Shown one piece after another: positions 7,247 to 15,587 of a DNA stretch of 64,000 nt. The notes below the pieces were generated by a model. It saw only the letters and a list, made by a program, of their open reading frames with translations. It did not search any database and was not told the origin of the DNA. A program made the position numbers and the translations under genes. The stretch is from Gordonibacter sp. 28C (GTDB lineage Bacteria > Actinomycetota > Coriobacteriia > Coriobacteriales > Eggerthellaceae): contig NZ_PPTR01000001.1 of NCBI RefSeq assembly GCF_003339845.1, forward strand, positions 496,001 to 560,000, in the 5' to 3' direction. How positions within the stretch are numbered: position 1 is the first letter of the stretch; every line of letters begins with the position of its first letter.

Positions 7247-9640
7247 ATGGAGAAGCATATGGCGGTGTGCCCGTACTGCGGCGCCGGTTGCAAGATGAAC
7301 CTGGTGGTGGAAAACGGCCTGGTCATCGAGGCAGAAGGTCTGGACGGCATCACGAACGAGGGCGAGCTGTGCCTGAAGGGCCTCTACGGCTACGACTTCA
7401 TCAACGACACGCGCATCCTCACCCCGCGCATCTACCACCCCATGATCCGCCGCGAGAAGGGCGCGCCGCTCGAGCGCGTGAGCTGGGACGAGGCGCTCGA
7501 CTTCACAGCCTCGCGCCTGCGCGCCATCATCGAGGAGAGCGGGTCGGAGGCCGTCATGCTCACCGGCTCCTCGCGCGGCGCCGGCAACGAGGCGAACTAC
7601 GTCATGCAGAAGTTCACGCGCGCGTGCCTGGGCACGAACAACATCGACAACTGCGCGCGCACCTGCCATGCGGCCAGCGTCATCGGACTCATGGAATGCG
7701 TGGGGTCGGGCGCCATGAGCGTGAGCATCCCCGTGCTGGAGCGCACGGACTGCATCCTGCTCATCGGCTACAACCCGGCGGCCAGCCACCCCATCGTGGC
7801 GCGCCGCATCGTGAAGGCGAAGGAGCGCGGCGCCGATCTCATCGTGTGCGACCCGCGCGTCATCGAGTCCGCTCGCATCGCCGACCTCTACCTGCCGCTG
7901 GAGAACGGCTCGAACCTGGCACTCGTGAACGCGCTGGCCTACACCATCATCGACGAGGACCTGGCCGATTGGGATTTCATCGACAACCATACCGAGGGCT
8001 TCGACGCGTGGTGGGAAGTGGTGCAGGAGTACGCGCCCGAGGACGTGGCCGACGTCACGGGCCTCGCGCCCGAGCTCGTCCGCCACGCCGCCCGCCGCTA
8101 TGCCAAGGCCCCCTCGGCCGTGGTGGGCTGGGGGATGGGCGTGACCCAGCACGCGCAGGGCGTGCAGACCGTGCGCGCCATCGCGGCGCTCGCGCTCATC
8201 ACGGGGCACATCGGCCGCCCGAACAGCGGCCTCGCTCCCGTGCGCGGGCAGAACAACGTGCAGGGCTCGTGCGACATGGGCATGTGGCCGAGCCTCTATC
8301 CCGGCTACCAGCGCGTGGACGACCCGGCCGTGCGCGCGAAGTTCGCCGCCGCATGGGGCGTTCCCGAGGAGCGCCTGTCGCTCCAGGAGGGATGGAAGCT
8401 CACCGACCTGCCGCACGGCGTGGCCGAGGGGAAGATCCGCGCGTTTTACAACTTCGGCGAGGACCCGCTGCAAACCGAGCCGGACACGGCGCAGATGCGG
8501 AAAACGCTGGAAGGGCTCGACCTGCTCATCAGCCAGGATATCTTCATGACGCAGACCACCGCGCTGGCCGACGTCGTGCTGCCCGCCACGTCGTGGGGCG
8601 AGCACGACGCCGTGTACACCGCGTCCGACCGCTCGTTCCAACTCACCACCGCCGCGCTGCTGCCTAAGGGCGAGTGCCGCCACGACTGGGAGATATTCGC
8701 CGACCTGTCCACGCGCATGGGCTATCCCATGCATTACGAGAACACGCGCGAGATATGGGATGAGGTGCGCTCGCTCTGCCCACAGTTCGCCGGTGCTTCC
8801 TACGAGAAGATGGCGGGGTTAGGCTACGCGCAGTGGCCCATATACGCGGATGCGGCTGACGACCCCGACAACCACGGCACGTCCGAGCTGTACGCCGGCG
8901 GCGCGTTCACCACGCCCGACGGCAAGGGGCATCTGCAGGCGGCGCACTGGCGCCCGCCCACCGAAGAGCCCGACGAGCGCTACCCGCTCGTGCTGTGCAC
9001 GGTGCGCGAGGTGGGGCACTACTCCTGCCGCTCGATGACCGGCAACTGCAAGGCGCTGGCCGCGCTGGCCGACGAGCCCGGCTACGTGAGCATGAGCCCG
9101 GCCGACGCCGAGGCGCGCGGCATCGAGGAGGAAGAGCTGGTGCAGGTGACGTCGCGCCGCGGGAAGATCGTCGCGCGCGCGGCCATCGACGAGCGCATCA
9201 ACGGCGGCGCCGTGTACATGACCTACCAGTGGTGGGTGGGCAAGTGCAACGAGCTCACGCTGCACGCGGTGGACGGCGAGTCGGGCACGCCCGAGGACAA
9301 GTACAGCGCCTGCCAGGTGGAGGCCATCGCCGACCAACGCGGAGCCGAGGAGCGCCTTGCGGAAGCGTACGCCGAGCTCAAGGCTCGCCTGGCCGCCGAA
9401 GCCGACCGACAGAACCCGCCGGAGAATGCGGAACCGGCAGCGGACGCGGCCGACCCCAACTCTGTCATCCTGAGCGAAGGCGGCGCAGCCGCCGTAGTCG
9501 AAGGATCCCGCGCGGCGACAGCGAACAACTCCTCGGACCCCGCCAGCTCCTCCCCTCCGCCCAGCGCGTTCGCCCCGCACGAGGCCGAAGTCGCGGGCCG
9601 CGCGCTCTACGCGGACGGCGAAGAGGAGACGCTCGTATGA
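7247..9640 (+). CDS. fdhF: FdhF-like molybdopterin formate dehydrogenase, cysteine form
   Basis: Catalytic subunit, expected to interconvert formate and CO2 with a bis-MGD molybdenum or tungsten centre. At 797 residues it is longer than E. coli FdhF (about 715). The N-terminal [4Fe-4S] motif is CPYCGAGC (Cys8, 11, 15) with Cys42. NCARTCH places Cys140 exactly where E. coli FdhF has selenocysteine (codon TGC at 7664-7666), so this is the Cys variant. HDAVYTASDR and GHYSCRSMTGN segments agree with the family. There is no Tat signal, so it is cytoplasmic. The C-terminal tail from about residue 735 is low-complexity and partly encoded by a palindromic repeat. ATGA overlap with the next gene couples their translation. 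Confidence 0.9.
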   Translation: MEKHMAVCPYCGAGCKMNLVVENGLVIEAEGLDGITNEGELCLKGLYGYDFINDTRILTPRIYHPMIRREKGAPLERVSWDEALDFTASRLRAIIEESGSEAVMLTGSSRGAGNEANYVMQKFTRACLGTNNIDNCARTCHAASVIGLMECVGSGAMSVSIPVLERTDCILLIGYNPAASHPIVARRIVKAKERGADLIVCDPRVIESARIADLYLPLENGSNLALVNALAYTIIDEDLADWDFIDNHTEGFDAWWEVVQEYAPEDVADVTGLAPELVRHAARRYAKAPSAVVGWGMGVTQHAQGVQTVRAIAALALITGHIGRPNSGLAPVRGQNNVQGSCDMGMWPSLYPGYQRVDDPAVRAKFAAAWGVPEERLSLQEGWKLTDLPHGVAEGKIRAFYNFGEDPLQTEPDTAQMRKTLEGLDLLISQDIFMTQTTALADVVLPATSWGEHDAVYTASDRSFQLTTAALLPKGECRHDWEIFADLSTRMGYPMHYENTREIWDEVRSLCPQFAGASYEKMAGLGYAQWPIYADAADDPDNHGTSELYAGGAFTTPDGKGHLQAAHWRPPTEEPDERYPLVLCTVREVGHYSCRSMTGNCKALAALADEPGYVSMSPADAEARGIEEEELVQVTSRRGKIVARAAIDERINGGAVYMTYQWWVGKCNELTLHAVDGESGTPEDKYSACQVEAIADQRGAEERLAEAYAELKARLAAEADRQNPPENAEPAADAADPNSVILSEGGAAAVVEGSRAATANNSSDPASSSPPPSAFAPHEAEVAGRALYADGEEETLV
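9463..9521. repeat. Palindromic repeat family 1, half copy, inside the fdhF-like gene
   Basis: Begins TGTCATCCTGAGCG and shares the 25-base segment that starts TCGAAGGATCCCGCG with the copy at 6841-6961. The matching right arm is absent. It encodes roughly residues 739-759. Confidence 0.85.
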
Positions 9641-10278
9641 ACCGCTTCGTCGTGTCCGATCCGTCGCGCTGCATCGGCTGCGGCGCGTGTCGGGTGACGT
9701 GCAGCGAGGCGCATCGCAAGCGCGCGCTGCGCCCGGCGTCGCGCATCTCGCTCGTGAAGACGCGCGACGTTTCAGCGGCCGTGACCTGCCACCAGTGCGA
9801 GGGCGCGCCGTGCCTGTCGGTGTGTCCCGAAGGGGCCATCTACCAGGAAGGCGATCGCCTGCAGGTGGACGAGGCGCGCTGCACGGGCTGCCTGCTGTGC
9901 GCGCTCGTGTGCCCGTTCGGCGCCGTCTACCCCTCGTCGCCTTCGACGGCGCACGTGAAGGCGGCGCCGTACAGCCGCGCGTCGTCGGCGCGCTCCGCGG
10001 GCTTGCTGCGCCAGAAGGAAACGGGAGCGTACACGAGCGTGGTGGTGTGCGACCTGTGCGCGAAGGCGCCCGACGGCCCCCGCTGCATCGCCGCCTGCCC
10101 CACGAAGGCGTTGTCGCTGATGGACGAGGGGGCGCTCAGCCATCTGGCGCGCGAACGCCGCATCGACGCCATCGAGAAGACGAACGTCGCCATGCAGGGC
10201 ACCGCCCAGCTGGCTGAGCTGCTCGCGGCCGAAGCCGCGTTCGAGGCGGCCGACGTCGACGAGGAGGCGCGCCCATGA
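9637..10278 (+). CDS. Four-cluster [4Fe-4S] ferredoxin subunit (HycB type)
   Basis: A 213-residue electron-transfer protein with CIGCGACRVTC, CHQCEGAPCLSVCP, CTGCLLCALVCP and CDLCAKAPDGPRCIAACP, i.e. four [4Fe-4S] sites. The C-terminal 50 residues form an Ala/Glu-rich helix. It starts at an ATG overlapping the fdhF-like stop and overlaps the next gene by ATGA, so its stoichiometry is probably tied to both. It resembles the ferredoxin at 6484 without the insertion. In hydrogen-dependent CO2 reductase such subunits link FdhF to a hydrogenase; no hydrogenase is encoded here, so the electron partner is unknown. Confidence 0.88.
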   Translation: MNRFVVSDPSRCIGCGACRVTCSEAHRKRALRPASRISLVKTRDVSAAVTCHQCEGAPCLSVCPEGAIYQEGDRLQVDEARCTGCLLCALVCPFGAVYPSSPSTAHVKAAPYSRASSARSAGLLRQKETGAYTSVVVCDLCAKAPDGPRCIAACPTKALSLMDEGALSHLARERRIDAIEKTNVAMQGTAQLAELLAAEAAFEAADVDEEARP

Positions 10279-10847
10279 GTCCCGTCAAACCGCGCGTGCC
10301 GAACTCCATCTCGCACGGCCAACCGCGCACGCCGGTGCGCTCGCAGGGCGCGGTCGGCGGAAGCGGCGCGGATCGGGTTTCCGCCGACCAGGGCAAGCCG
10401 CATCACGATTTCGGCCGCTGCATCGCCTGCGCCGCCTGCGCTGCGGCGTGCGACACCACCGCCATCCGCATCTTCGTCGACGAGGACGAGGGCATGCTCG
10501 TGTGGACGCTCGACCTGTACGACTGCACCTGGTGCGGCCGCTGCGCCGCCGCCTGTCCCACGGGCGCTATGGGTCTGGTGGCCGGCGGCGCCGGGGGCGC
10601 AGCGGCGTTCGCCGACGACCCCGAGCCTCCGAAACGCTGCCTGTTCGCCCTGCGCGAGTGCGCCTCGTGCGGCCGCTACTACGCCACGAACAAGGAGGTG
10701 GAGTACGCCAGCTCCCTGCTCGAGCAGGAGGAAGGCAACGCCGACGCCGCCCGCGCCCTCGCCCTCACCGGCGTTTGCCCCGATTGCAAGCGCCTCCACG
10801 ACGCCAAGGCCGCGGGCCGGCGAGCCGGCATGAAGCGCAAACCGTAA
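10275..10847 (+). CDS. HycF/HyfH-like 4Fe-4S protein
   Basis: A 190-residue iron-sulfur protein. CIACAACAAAC (residues about 49-59) and CTWCGRCAAACP (about 83-94) are two [4Fe-4S] sites. A later CASCGRYY and a final CPDCKR form the C-terminal cysteine pairs typical of HycF/HyfH-type subunits of formate hydrogenlyase. The first 45 residues are polar and low in structure. It is the last gene of the formate cluster, overlapping its predecessor by ATGA. HycF normally connects a membrane hydrogenase module, which is not in this window; that module may be elsewhere or replaced by another acceptor. Confidence 0.8.
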   Translation: MSPVKPRVPNSISHGQPRTPVRSQGAVGGSGADRVSADQGKPHHDFGRCIACAACAAACDTTAIRIFVDEDEGMLVWTLDLYDCTWCGRCAAACPTGAMGLVAGGAGGAAAFADDPEPPKRCLFALRECASCGRYYATNKEVEYASSLLEQEEGNADAARALALTGVCPDCKRLHDAKAAGRRAGMKRKP

Positions 10848-10860
10848 CCGCCGGTTGCCC

Positions 10861-11937
10861 TTACGAAAGCACCTCCAGCTCGTGCGGGTGCTCGTTCAGC
10901 ACCTCGCAGCCGTCTTCGGTGACGATGACCAGGTCCTCTATGCGCACGCCGAACTCTCCGGGCAGGTAGATGCCGGGCTCGATGGAGAAGCACATGCCCG
11001 CCTCCACCGGCGCGTCATGCGCCGCCGAGACGTCGCCGGGTTCGTGCACGTCCAGCCCGATCTGGTGTCCCAGCCGGTGCGTGAAGTACGGGCCGTAGCC
11101 CGCCTCTTCGATGACGTTGCGGGCCGCCGCGTCGATGTCGCAGAAGCGCACGCCGGGCGCCACCAGCCTCTGCGCCGCCTCGTTGGCGCGGCGCACCGTT
11201 TCGTACACCTCGCGCTGCTTGGGCGTCGGCTCGCCGAAGAAGAACGTGCGCGTCATGTCGGCGCAGTACTCGTCCTGACGGCAGCCCACGTCGAACAGCA
11301 CCACGTCGCCGGCGGCCAGGCGCGTGCCGTCGGGTTCGTGGTGCGGGTCGGCCGCGTTCTTCCCGAAGCTGACGATGGGCGCGAACGAGTGCCCCTGCGC
11401 ACCCAGCTCCCGGTAGATGCCCTCCAGCTGGCCGGCCACTTCGGCCTCGGTCACTCCCTCGTGCACGAGCTCCTTGAAGCGCGCCATGCCCGCGTCGTTC
11501 GTGCGCGAGGCGGCGCGCATGAGGTCGCGCTCCGCGGCGCTCTTGATGGCTCGCGCGTCGTCCACCGCGTCGGATGCCAGCACGAAGCCGCTCGCCGCGC
11601 CGCGCTCCATGAGCGGGATGAGGAAGCGGGCCGCCAGGTTCTTGTCGCAGCCCAGCGGCCGCGCGGGGTCGAACAGCTCGCCCGCGAGCGCCAGCGGGTC
11701 GTCGGTGTCCTTGAAGGCGCGCACGTCGCAGGGGATGCCGTCGGGTGCGCCGAACAGCTCGTTCAGCAGCAGCACCGGCTTGCGGCCCACGGAAAGCGCA
11801 AGGCCCAGGAAGCGCTCGCCCGGCTCGACGTACGCGCCGGTCAGGTACTGGATGGATCGCGGATCGCATGCGAGCATCTGCGAAAGGCCGCGTCGCTCGA
11901 GATTCCGCACGACGGCTTCGATGCGTTCTTCGTACAT
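10861..11937 (-). CDS. M24 family Xaa-Pro peptidase
   Basis: Cytoplasmic metallopeptidase of the pita-bread fold, 358 residues, that removes residues next to proline. The N-terminal creatinase-like domain spans about 1-125. The metal ligands read in order: Asp in FDVGC, Asp in CADMTRTF, His in THRLGHQIGLDVHE, Glu in SIEPGIY and Glu in RIEDLV, all present, so it should be active. ATG 11937 has AGGAGG 8 bases upstream; the reading from 11985 is not needed. It is convergent with the formate cluster, with 13 bases between stops. PepQ-type dipeptidase or aminopeptidase P cannot be separated by eye. Confidence 0.9.
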   Translation of the reverse strand: MYEERIEAVVRNLERRGLSQMLACDPRSIQYLTGAYVEPGERFLGLALSVGRKPVLLLNELFGAPDGIPCDVRAFKDTDDPLALAGELFDPARPLGCDKNLAARFLIPLMERGAASGFVLASDAVDDARAIKSAAERDLMRAASRTNDAGMARFKELVHEGVTEAEVAGQLEGIYRELGAQGHSFAPIVSFGKNAADPHHEPDGTRLAAGDVVLFDVGCRQDEYCADMTRTFFFGEPTPKQREVYETVRRANEAAQRLVAPGVRFCDIDAAARNVIEEAGYGPYFTHRLGHQIGLDVHEPGDVSAAHDAPVEAGMCFSIEPGIYLPGEFGVRIEDLVIVTEDGCEVLNEHPHELEVLS

Positions 11938-12356
11938 GGGGTGCCTCCTGTCGTGTTCTGGTTGCTTGTTGCGATGATAGTGCAAAAGACGCGTTCCGCG
12001 ATGGGCATTTCGCCGCTTTGCATGAAACTACGGTTGGCGAGTGGGTTTCGCATGCGGAATGTGGGCAAGGCAGCCAGGTCTCATGAGATACCATCAGCAG
12101 AGTCATGGACAAAAACAGAGCTATGGCCTGTGCGAAATGAGATTCCAGATCTGGAAATCCAGCCACCTGGCCTTTCTTCTCGAACTAGTGCATCAGGGGC
12201 CTTGGTCGAAGCGCGTTTTTTGCCATGCGACGAAAATTTGTCCACGTCGGCAGCGGCGAGGCGCCCTTGCAGGGGCGGCGGCTGGCGCGATGAAGGATTC
12301 CCGTTTCCCTGCGCATGCCGTGGCCTGCGCGGATGCGTTGGCGTATCATATGCGTT
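11938..12356. other. Intergenic region between the M24 peptidase and tsaE
   Basis: About 420 bases with no gene I can support; open frames here lack ribosome-binding sites and domains. The right end holds TATCAT (12344-12349) just before tsaE. Confidence 0.5.
12344..12349 (+). promoter_or_regulatory. -10 element of a probably leaderless tsaE transcript
   Basis: TATCAT ends 7 bases before the ATG at 12357, so transcription would begin at or next to the start codon. No Shine-Dalgarno sequence is visible. Confidence 0.5.
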
Positions 12357-12872
12357 ATGGCTACCGGACTTACCTACACGCGCAAAACCACCTCCCCGGA
12401 GGCGACGAAGCAGCTGGCTTCCACGCTGGCGCCCTATCTGCACGAGGGCGACGTCATCGTGCTCTCGGGCGACCTCGGCGCGGGCAAGACGCAGTTCGTG
12501 CAGGGGGTGGCGGCGGGTCTTGGCGTGCGCGACCAGGTGACCAGCCCCACGTTCAACATCCTGCTGGAATACCCGGGCGGTGCGCTTCCCCTGTACCACT
12601 TCGACCTGTACCGGCTGGAGGATCCCGACGAGCTGGAGGACATCGGCTATTTCGAGACCATCGACGGCGACGGCGCCTCGTTCGTGGAATGGGGGGAGAA
12701 ATTCCCCTCGTCTTTGCCGTACGGCTATCTGGAAATCTCGATCACTGTGGACGACGACGGCAACCGGCAGGTGCTCGCGCAGTCGTTCGGCGACCGCGCG
12801 CGGCAGCTCCTGTTCGTATGGGCGAAGGATTCCAAGTCGCGCCTCATGAAGGCAGCGGGGTGCAACGGGTGA
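12357..12872 (+). CDS. tsaE: tRNA threonylcarbamoyladenosine biosynthesis ATPase TsaE
   Basis: ATPase that drives the TsaB-TsaD complex in making t6A at position 37 of ANN-decoding tRNAs. At 171 residues it is typical. The P-loop is [10 protein letters not shown] (residues about 37-46), followed by [15 protein letters not shown] and FVEWGEKF, the known order of the family. ATG 12357 is chosen because the upstream in-frame codons lie across the -10 element. The stop overlaps the GTG of the TsaB-RimI-TsaD fusion (GTGA), so the whole t6A pathway module is translated as a unit. Confidence 0.95.
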   Translation: MATGLTYTRKTTSPEATKQLASTLAPYLHEGDVIVLSGDLGAGKTQFVQGVAAGLGVRDQVTSPTFNILLEYPGGALPLYHFDLYRLEDPDELEDIGYFETIDGDGASFVEWGEKFPSSLPYGYLEISITVDDDGNRQVLAQSFGDRARQLLFVWAKDSKSRLMKAAGCNG

Positions 12873-15472
12873 GCGAGGAACGGTTCCGTCCGGAGCGCGC
12901 GGCCGATGCCGCCGCTGCGGGCGTTCAAGATGCGCCGCGCTATGCGCTCGCGTTCGACACGGCCAACGAGGTCATCGCCATCGGTTTGGGCGCGCTGCAT
13001 GCCGAAAGCCGGGCGGTCGAGGTCGCGGCCTCGGTGGAGGCGTCGGCGCATCGAGCCTCGAACACCCAGCTTCTACCGCGCATCGACGCGCTGCTCGCCG
13101 AGCGGGGCGTGACGCGCGACGAGCTGGCGTGCGTCGTCGTGGGGCGCGGGCCGGGGTCGTTCACGGGCGTGCGCATCGCCATGGCCACGGCCAAAGGCGT
13201 CGCATCGGCGCTGGGCGTGGGGCTGGTGGGCGTGTCGTCGCTCGACGCCGTTGCCTGGAACGCCCGGTTCGCGGGCGTGCGGGGGTCTCTGGCCGTGGTG
13301 GCCGACGCCATGCGCAAAGAGGTGTACCCGGTGCGCTACCTTCTTTCGGACGAAGGCGCGCGGCGGCTCGAGGCGGACCGCGTGCTGAAGGCGGAAGAAG
13401 CGGCCGGGGAATTGGCCGGGAGGGACGACCTGTCCGAGTCGGCTGGGCAGGGCTCAGTCGCTCAGACAGTCCTCGCTTCGCTGCGGAACTCGCTTGGTGA
13501 GCCCTGCCCAGCCGACCCTGTCGATGAGGGCTCTCGAGCTTATTCCCCGGCGCTGTTGCTGGCGGGGGACGGGTTGGCGAAGTACGCCGATTTGTTCTCG
13601 TCGGCGGGCGAGGCGCTGCCGGAGGAGCTGTGGGCGCCCACGGGGCGCGGGCTGCTGCTTGCGCTGCAGGCTGCTTGGCGCGCGGGGGAGGCCGATCCCT
13701 TCGATGCGGCTCGACACAACCCCGCGTTCGCGCTCCCCGTGTACACGCGCCTGTCGGATGCCGAGGAGAACGAGCGCATCCGCTTGGCGAAGAACGATCC
13801 GAAGAACCTCGCCACCGGCGTGCAGGACGTGGCTTTGCGCCGCGACCAGCGCGCGAGCATGCACGACACCGCCATTCTGAACGCGCGCCCCGCCGCAGAC
13901 GGCATCACGTACAAACCGCTCGACGCCGCGCACGCGGCCGACGTGGCCGCACTGGAATCGCAGGTCATGGGCAGCGACGCCTGGAACGTGAACCTGGTGG
14001 CCGACGAACTGCCCCGCGGCGATCGTGTGTGGTGGGCGGCGTACGAACGCGATAGGCTTGTCGGCTACGCCGGCGGGTGGGTCGTGGACGGGCAGGTGCA
14101 GATTCTCAAGGTGGGCGTCGACCCGTCGCAGCGCCGACGCGGCATCGCGCGCGAGCTGCTGGCGCGCGTGGCGGCCGATGCGCGCGATTTGGGCGCCGCC
14201 ATGTGCTCGCTCGAGGTGCGCGCGGGCAACGCCGGCGCGCAGGCGTTCTACGAGGCGCTCGGTTTCCGCGCGCTGGGCACGCGCCCGCGCTACTATTCCG
14301 ACGGCGAGGACGCCCTTATCCTCGAGGGCCCGCTGCCTCTGGCTTCGCATGATGTGGCGGGCATGGAGTTGCAGGTCGATGCGGCTCGTGCGGAGGCGGC
14401 CGAGCGCGCGCAGGCTCCGAGCCCCGCCGTCGCGCGACCGCTCGTCTTGGCCATCGAATCGTCGTGCGACGAGACGGCCGCCGCCATCGTGGACGGAGAG
14501 GGCAACCTCGTGGCCGACATCGTGGCCTCGCAGGTGGACTTCCACGCGCGCTTCGGCGGCGTGGTGCCCGAGATCGCCAGCCGCAAGCACATCGAGGCCG
14601 TCTGCGGCGTATGCGACGAGTGCCTTGACGTGGCGGCCGCCCACTTGGGGCTCGAACGTCTGACGTGGGCCGACCTCGACGCCGTGGCCGTCACCTATGC
14701 GCCCGGCCTCATGGGCGCGCTCGTGGTGGGCGTGGCGTTCGCCAAGGGAGCGGCGTGGGGCGCCGGCAAGCCGTTCATCGGCGTGAACCACCTCGAAGGG
14801 CATCTGTACGCGAACAAGATCGGCGCGCCCGACTTCGAGCCGCCCGCCGTGGTGTCGCTCGTGTCGGGCGGCAACACCATGCTCGTGCACATGAAGGACT
14901 GGGGCGAATACGTTACGCTCGGCACCACCATCGACGACGCGGTGGGGGAGGCGTTCGACAAGGTGGCAAAAGCGCTCGGCCTGGGCTATCCCGGCGGGCC
15001 CGTCATCTCGAAGCAAGCCGCCCTGGGCGACCCGAAGGCCATCGCGTTCCCGCGCGCCATGATGCACTCGGGCGATCTGCGCTTCTCGCTTTCGGGACTG
15101 AAGACGGCGGTCGTCACCTACATCAACAACGAGCGCGCCGCTGGGCGCGAGCTCAACATCCCCGACATCGCCGCCAGCTTCCAGCAGGCGGTGGTGGACG
15201 TGCAGGTGAAGAAGGCCGAGGCCGCCCTCAAACAGACGGGCGCGCCCACGTTCTGCCTCGGCGGCGGCGTGGCCGCGAATCCCGTGCTGCGCGACGCCTA
15301 CCGGACCCTGTGCGAGCGACTGGGCGTGCGCCTCACGCTTCCGCCCATGAGCGCCTGCGGCGACAACGCCGGCATGATCGCCCTCGTGGCCCTCGACCGC
15401 TACCGTGCCGGCAGGTTCTTTCCCTTGGACGCCGATGCGCAAGCGCATGCGAACTTGGACGAGCCCTACTAA
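12869..15472 (+). CDS. tsaB-rimI-tsaD: TsaB-RimI-TsaD three-domain fusion
   Basis: One uninterrupted 867-residue protein. Residues about 25-325 are TsaB (ALAFDTANEV, GRGPGSFTGVRI), the partner of TsaD. About 331-500 are a GNAT acetyltransferase of the RimI type (VDPSQRRRGIARELL, acetyl-CoA loop), expected to acetylate ribosomal protein S18. About 524-867 are TsaD (IESSCDETAAA, metal ligands H641 and H645 in HLEGH, SGGNT, GGGVAANP), which transfers the threonylcarbamoyl group to A37. No stop separates the domains; an in-frame ATG at 13859 before RimI might give a shorter product. GTG 12869 overlaps the tsaE stop; GTG 12860 is an alternative. Residues about 190-216 derive from a palindromic repeat. 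Confidence 0.93.
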   Translation: MSEERFRPERAADAAAAGVQDAPRYALAFDTANEVIAIGLGALHAESRAVEVAASVEASAHRASNTQLLPRIDALLAERGVTRDELACVVVGRGPGSFTGVRIAMATAKGVASALGVGLVGVSSLDAVAWNARFAGVRGSLAVVADAMRKEVYPVRYLLSDEGARRLEADRVLKAEEAAGELAGRDDLSESAGQGSVAQTVLASLRNSLGEPCPADPVDEGSRAYSPALLLAGDGLAKYADLFSSAGEALPEELWAPTGRGLLLALQAAWRAGEADPFDAARHNPAFALPVYTRLSDAEENERIRLAKNDPKNLATGVQDVALRRDQRASMHDTAILNARPAADGITYKPLDAAHAADVAALESQVMGSDAWNVNLVADELPRGDRVWWAAYERDRLVGYAGGWVVDGQVQILKVGVDPSQRRRGIARELLARVAADARDLGAAMCSLEVRAGNAGAQAFYEALGFRALGTRPRYYSDGEDALILEGPLPLASHDVAGMELQVDAARAEAAERAQAPSPAVARPLVLAIESSCDETAAAIVDGEGNLVADIVASQVDFHARFGGVVPEIASRKHIEAVCGVCDECLDVAAAHLGLERLTWADLDAVAVTYAPGLMGALVVGVAFAKGAAWGAGKPFIGVNHLEGHLYANKIGAPDFEPPAVVSLVSGGNTMLVHMKDWGEYVTLGTTIDDAVGEAFDKVAKALGLGYPGGPVISKQAALGDPKAIAFPRAMMHSGDLRFSLSGLKTAVVTYINNERAAGRELNIPDIAASFQQAVVDVQVKKAEAALKQTGAPTFCLGGGVAANPVLRDAYRTLCERLGVRLTLPPMSACGDNAGMIALVALDRYRAGRFFPLDADAQAHANLDEPY
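13438..13516. repeat. Palindromic repeat family 3, inside the TsaB domain
   Basis: 19-bp perfect arms (13438-13456 and 13498-13516; inner end GGGCTCA/TGAGCCC) enclose a core with CAGACAGTCCT and GCGGAACTCGC. The same core with different arms occurs at 28755-28873. Confidence 0.88.
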
Positions 15473-15501
15473 TTCATATAGAACATCAGTTCGTTTTATG
15501 A

Positions 15502-15507
15502 TATACT
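15502..15507 (+). promoter_or_regulatory. Possible -10 element upstream of the BRO-N remnant
   Basis: TATACT in an AT-rich patch 80 bases before ATG 15588. No good -35 hexamer is seen. Confidence 0.35.
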
Positions 15508-15587
15508 GAAGTCATCGATAATCGTATGGCGTTGTGCTCGACCAAGCACCCTCCCGTCCAAAACGCCGAGGACCGAAGGAGGGAATC

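Noticed and set aside
7664-7666. Selenocysteine in the formate dehydrogenase
   Set aside because: The codon is TGC, so cysteine; no in-frame TGA is needed to complete the protein.
12041-12868. N-terminal extension of the TsaB-RimI-TsaD frame
   Set aside because: It overlaps tsaE in another frame and has no family similarity; GTG 12869 overlaps the tsaE stop as a coupled start.
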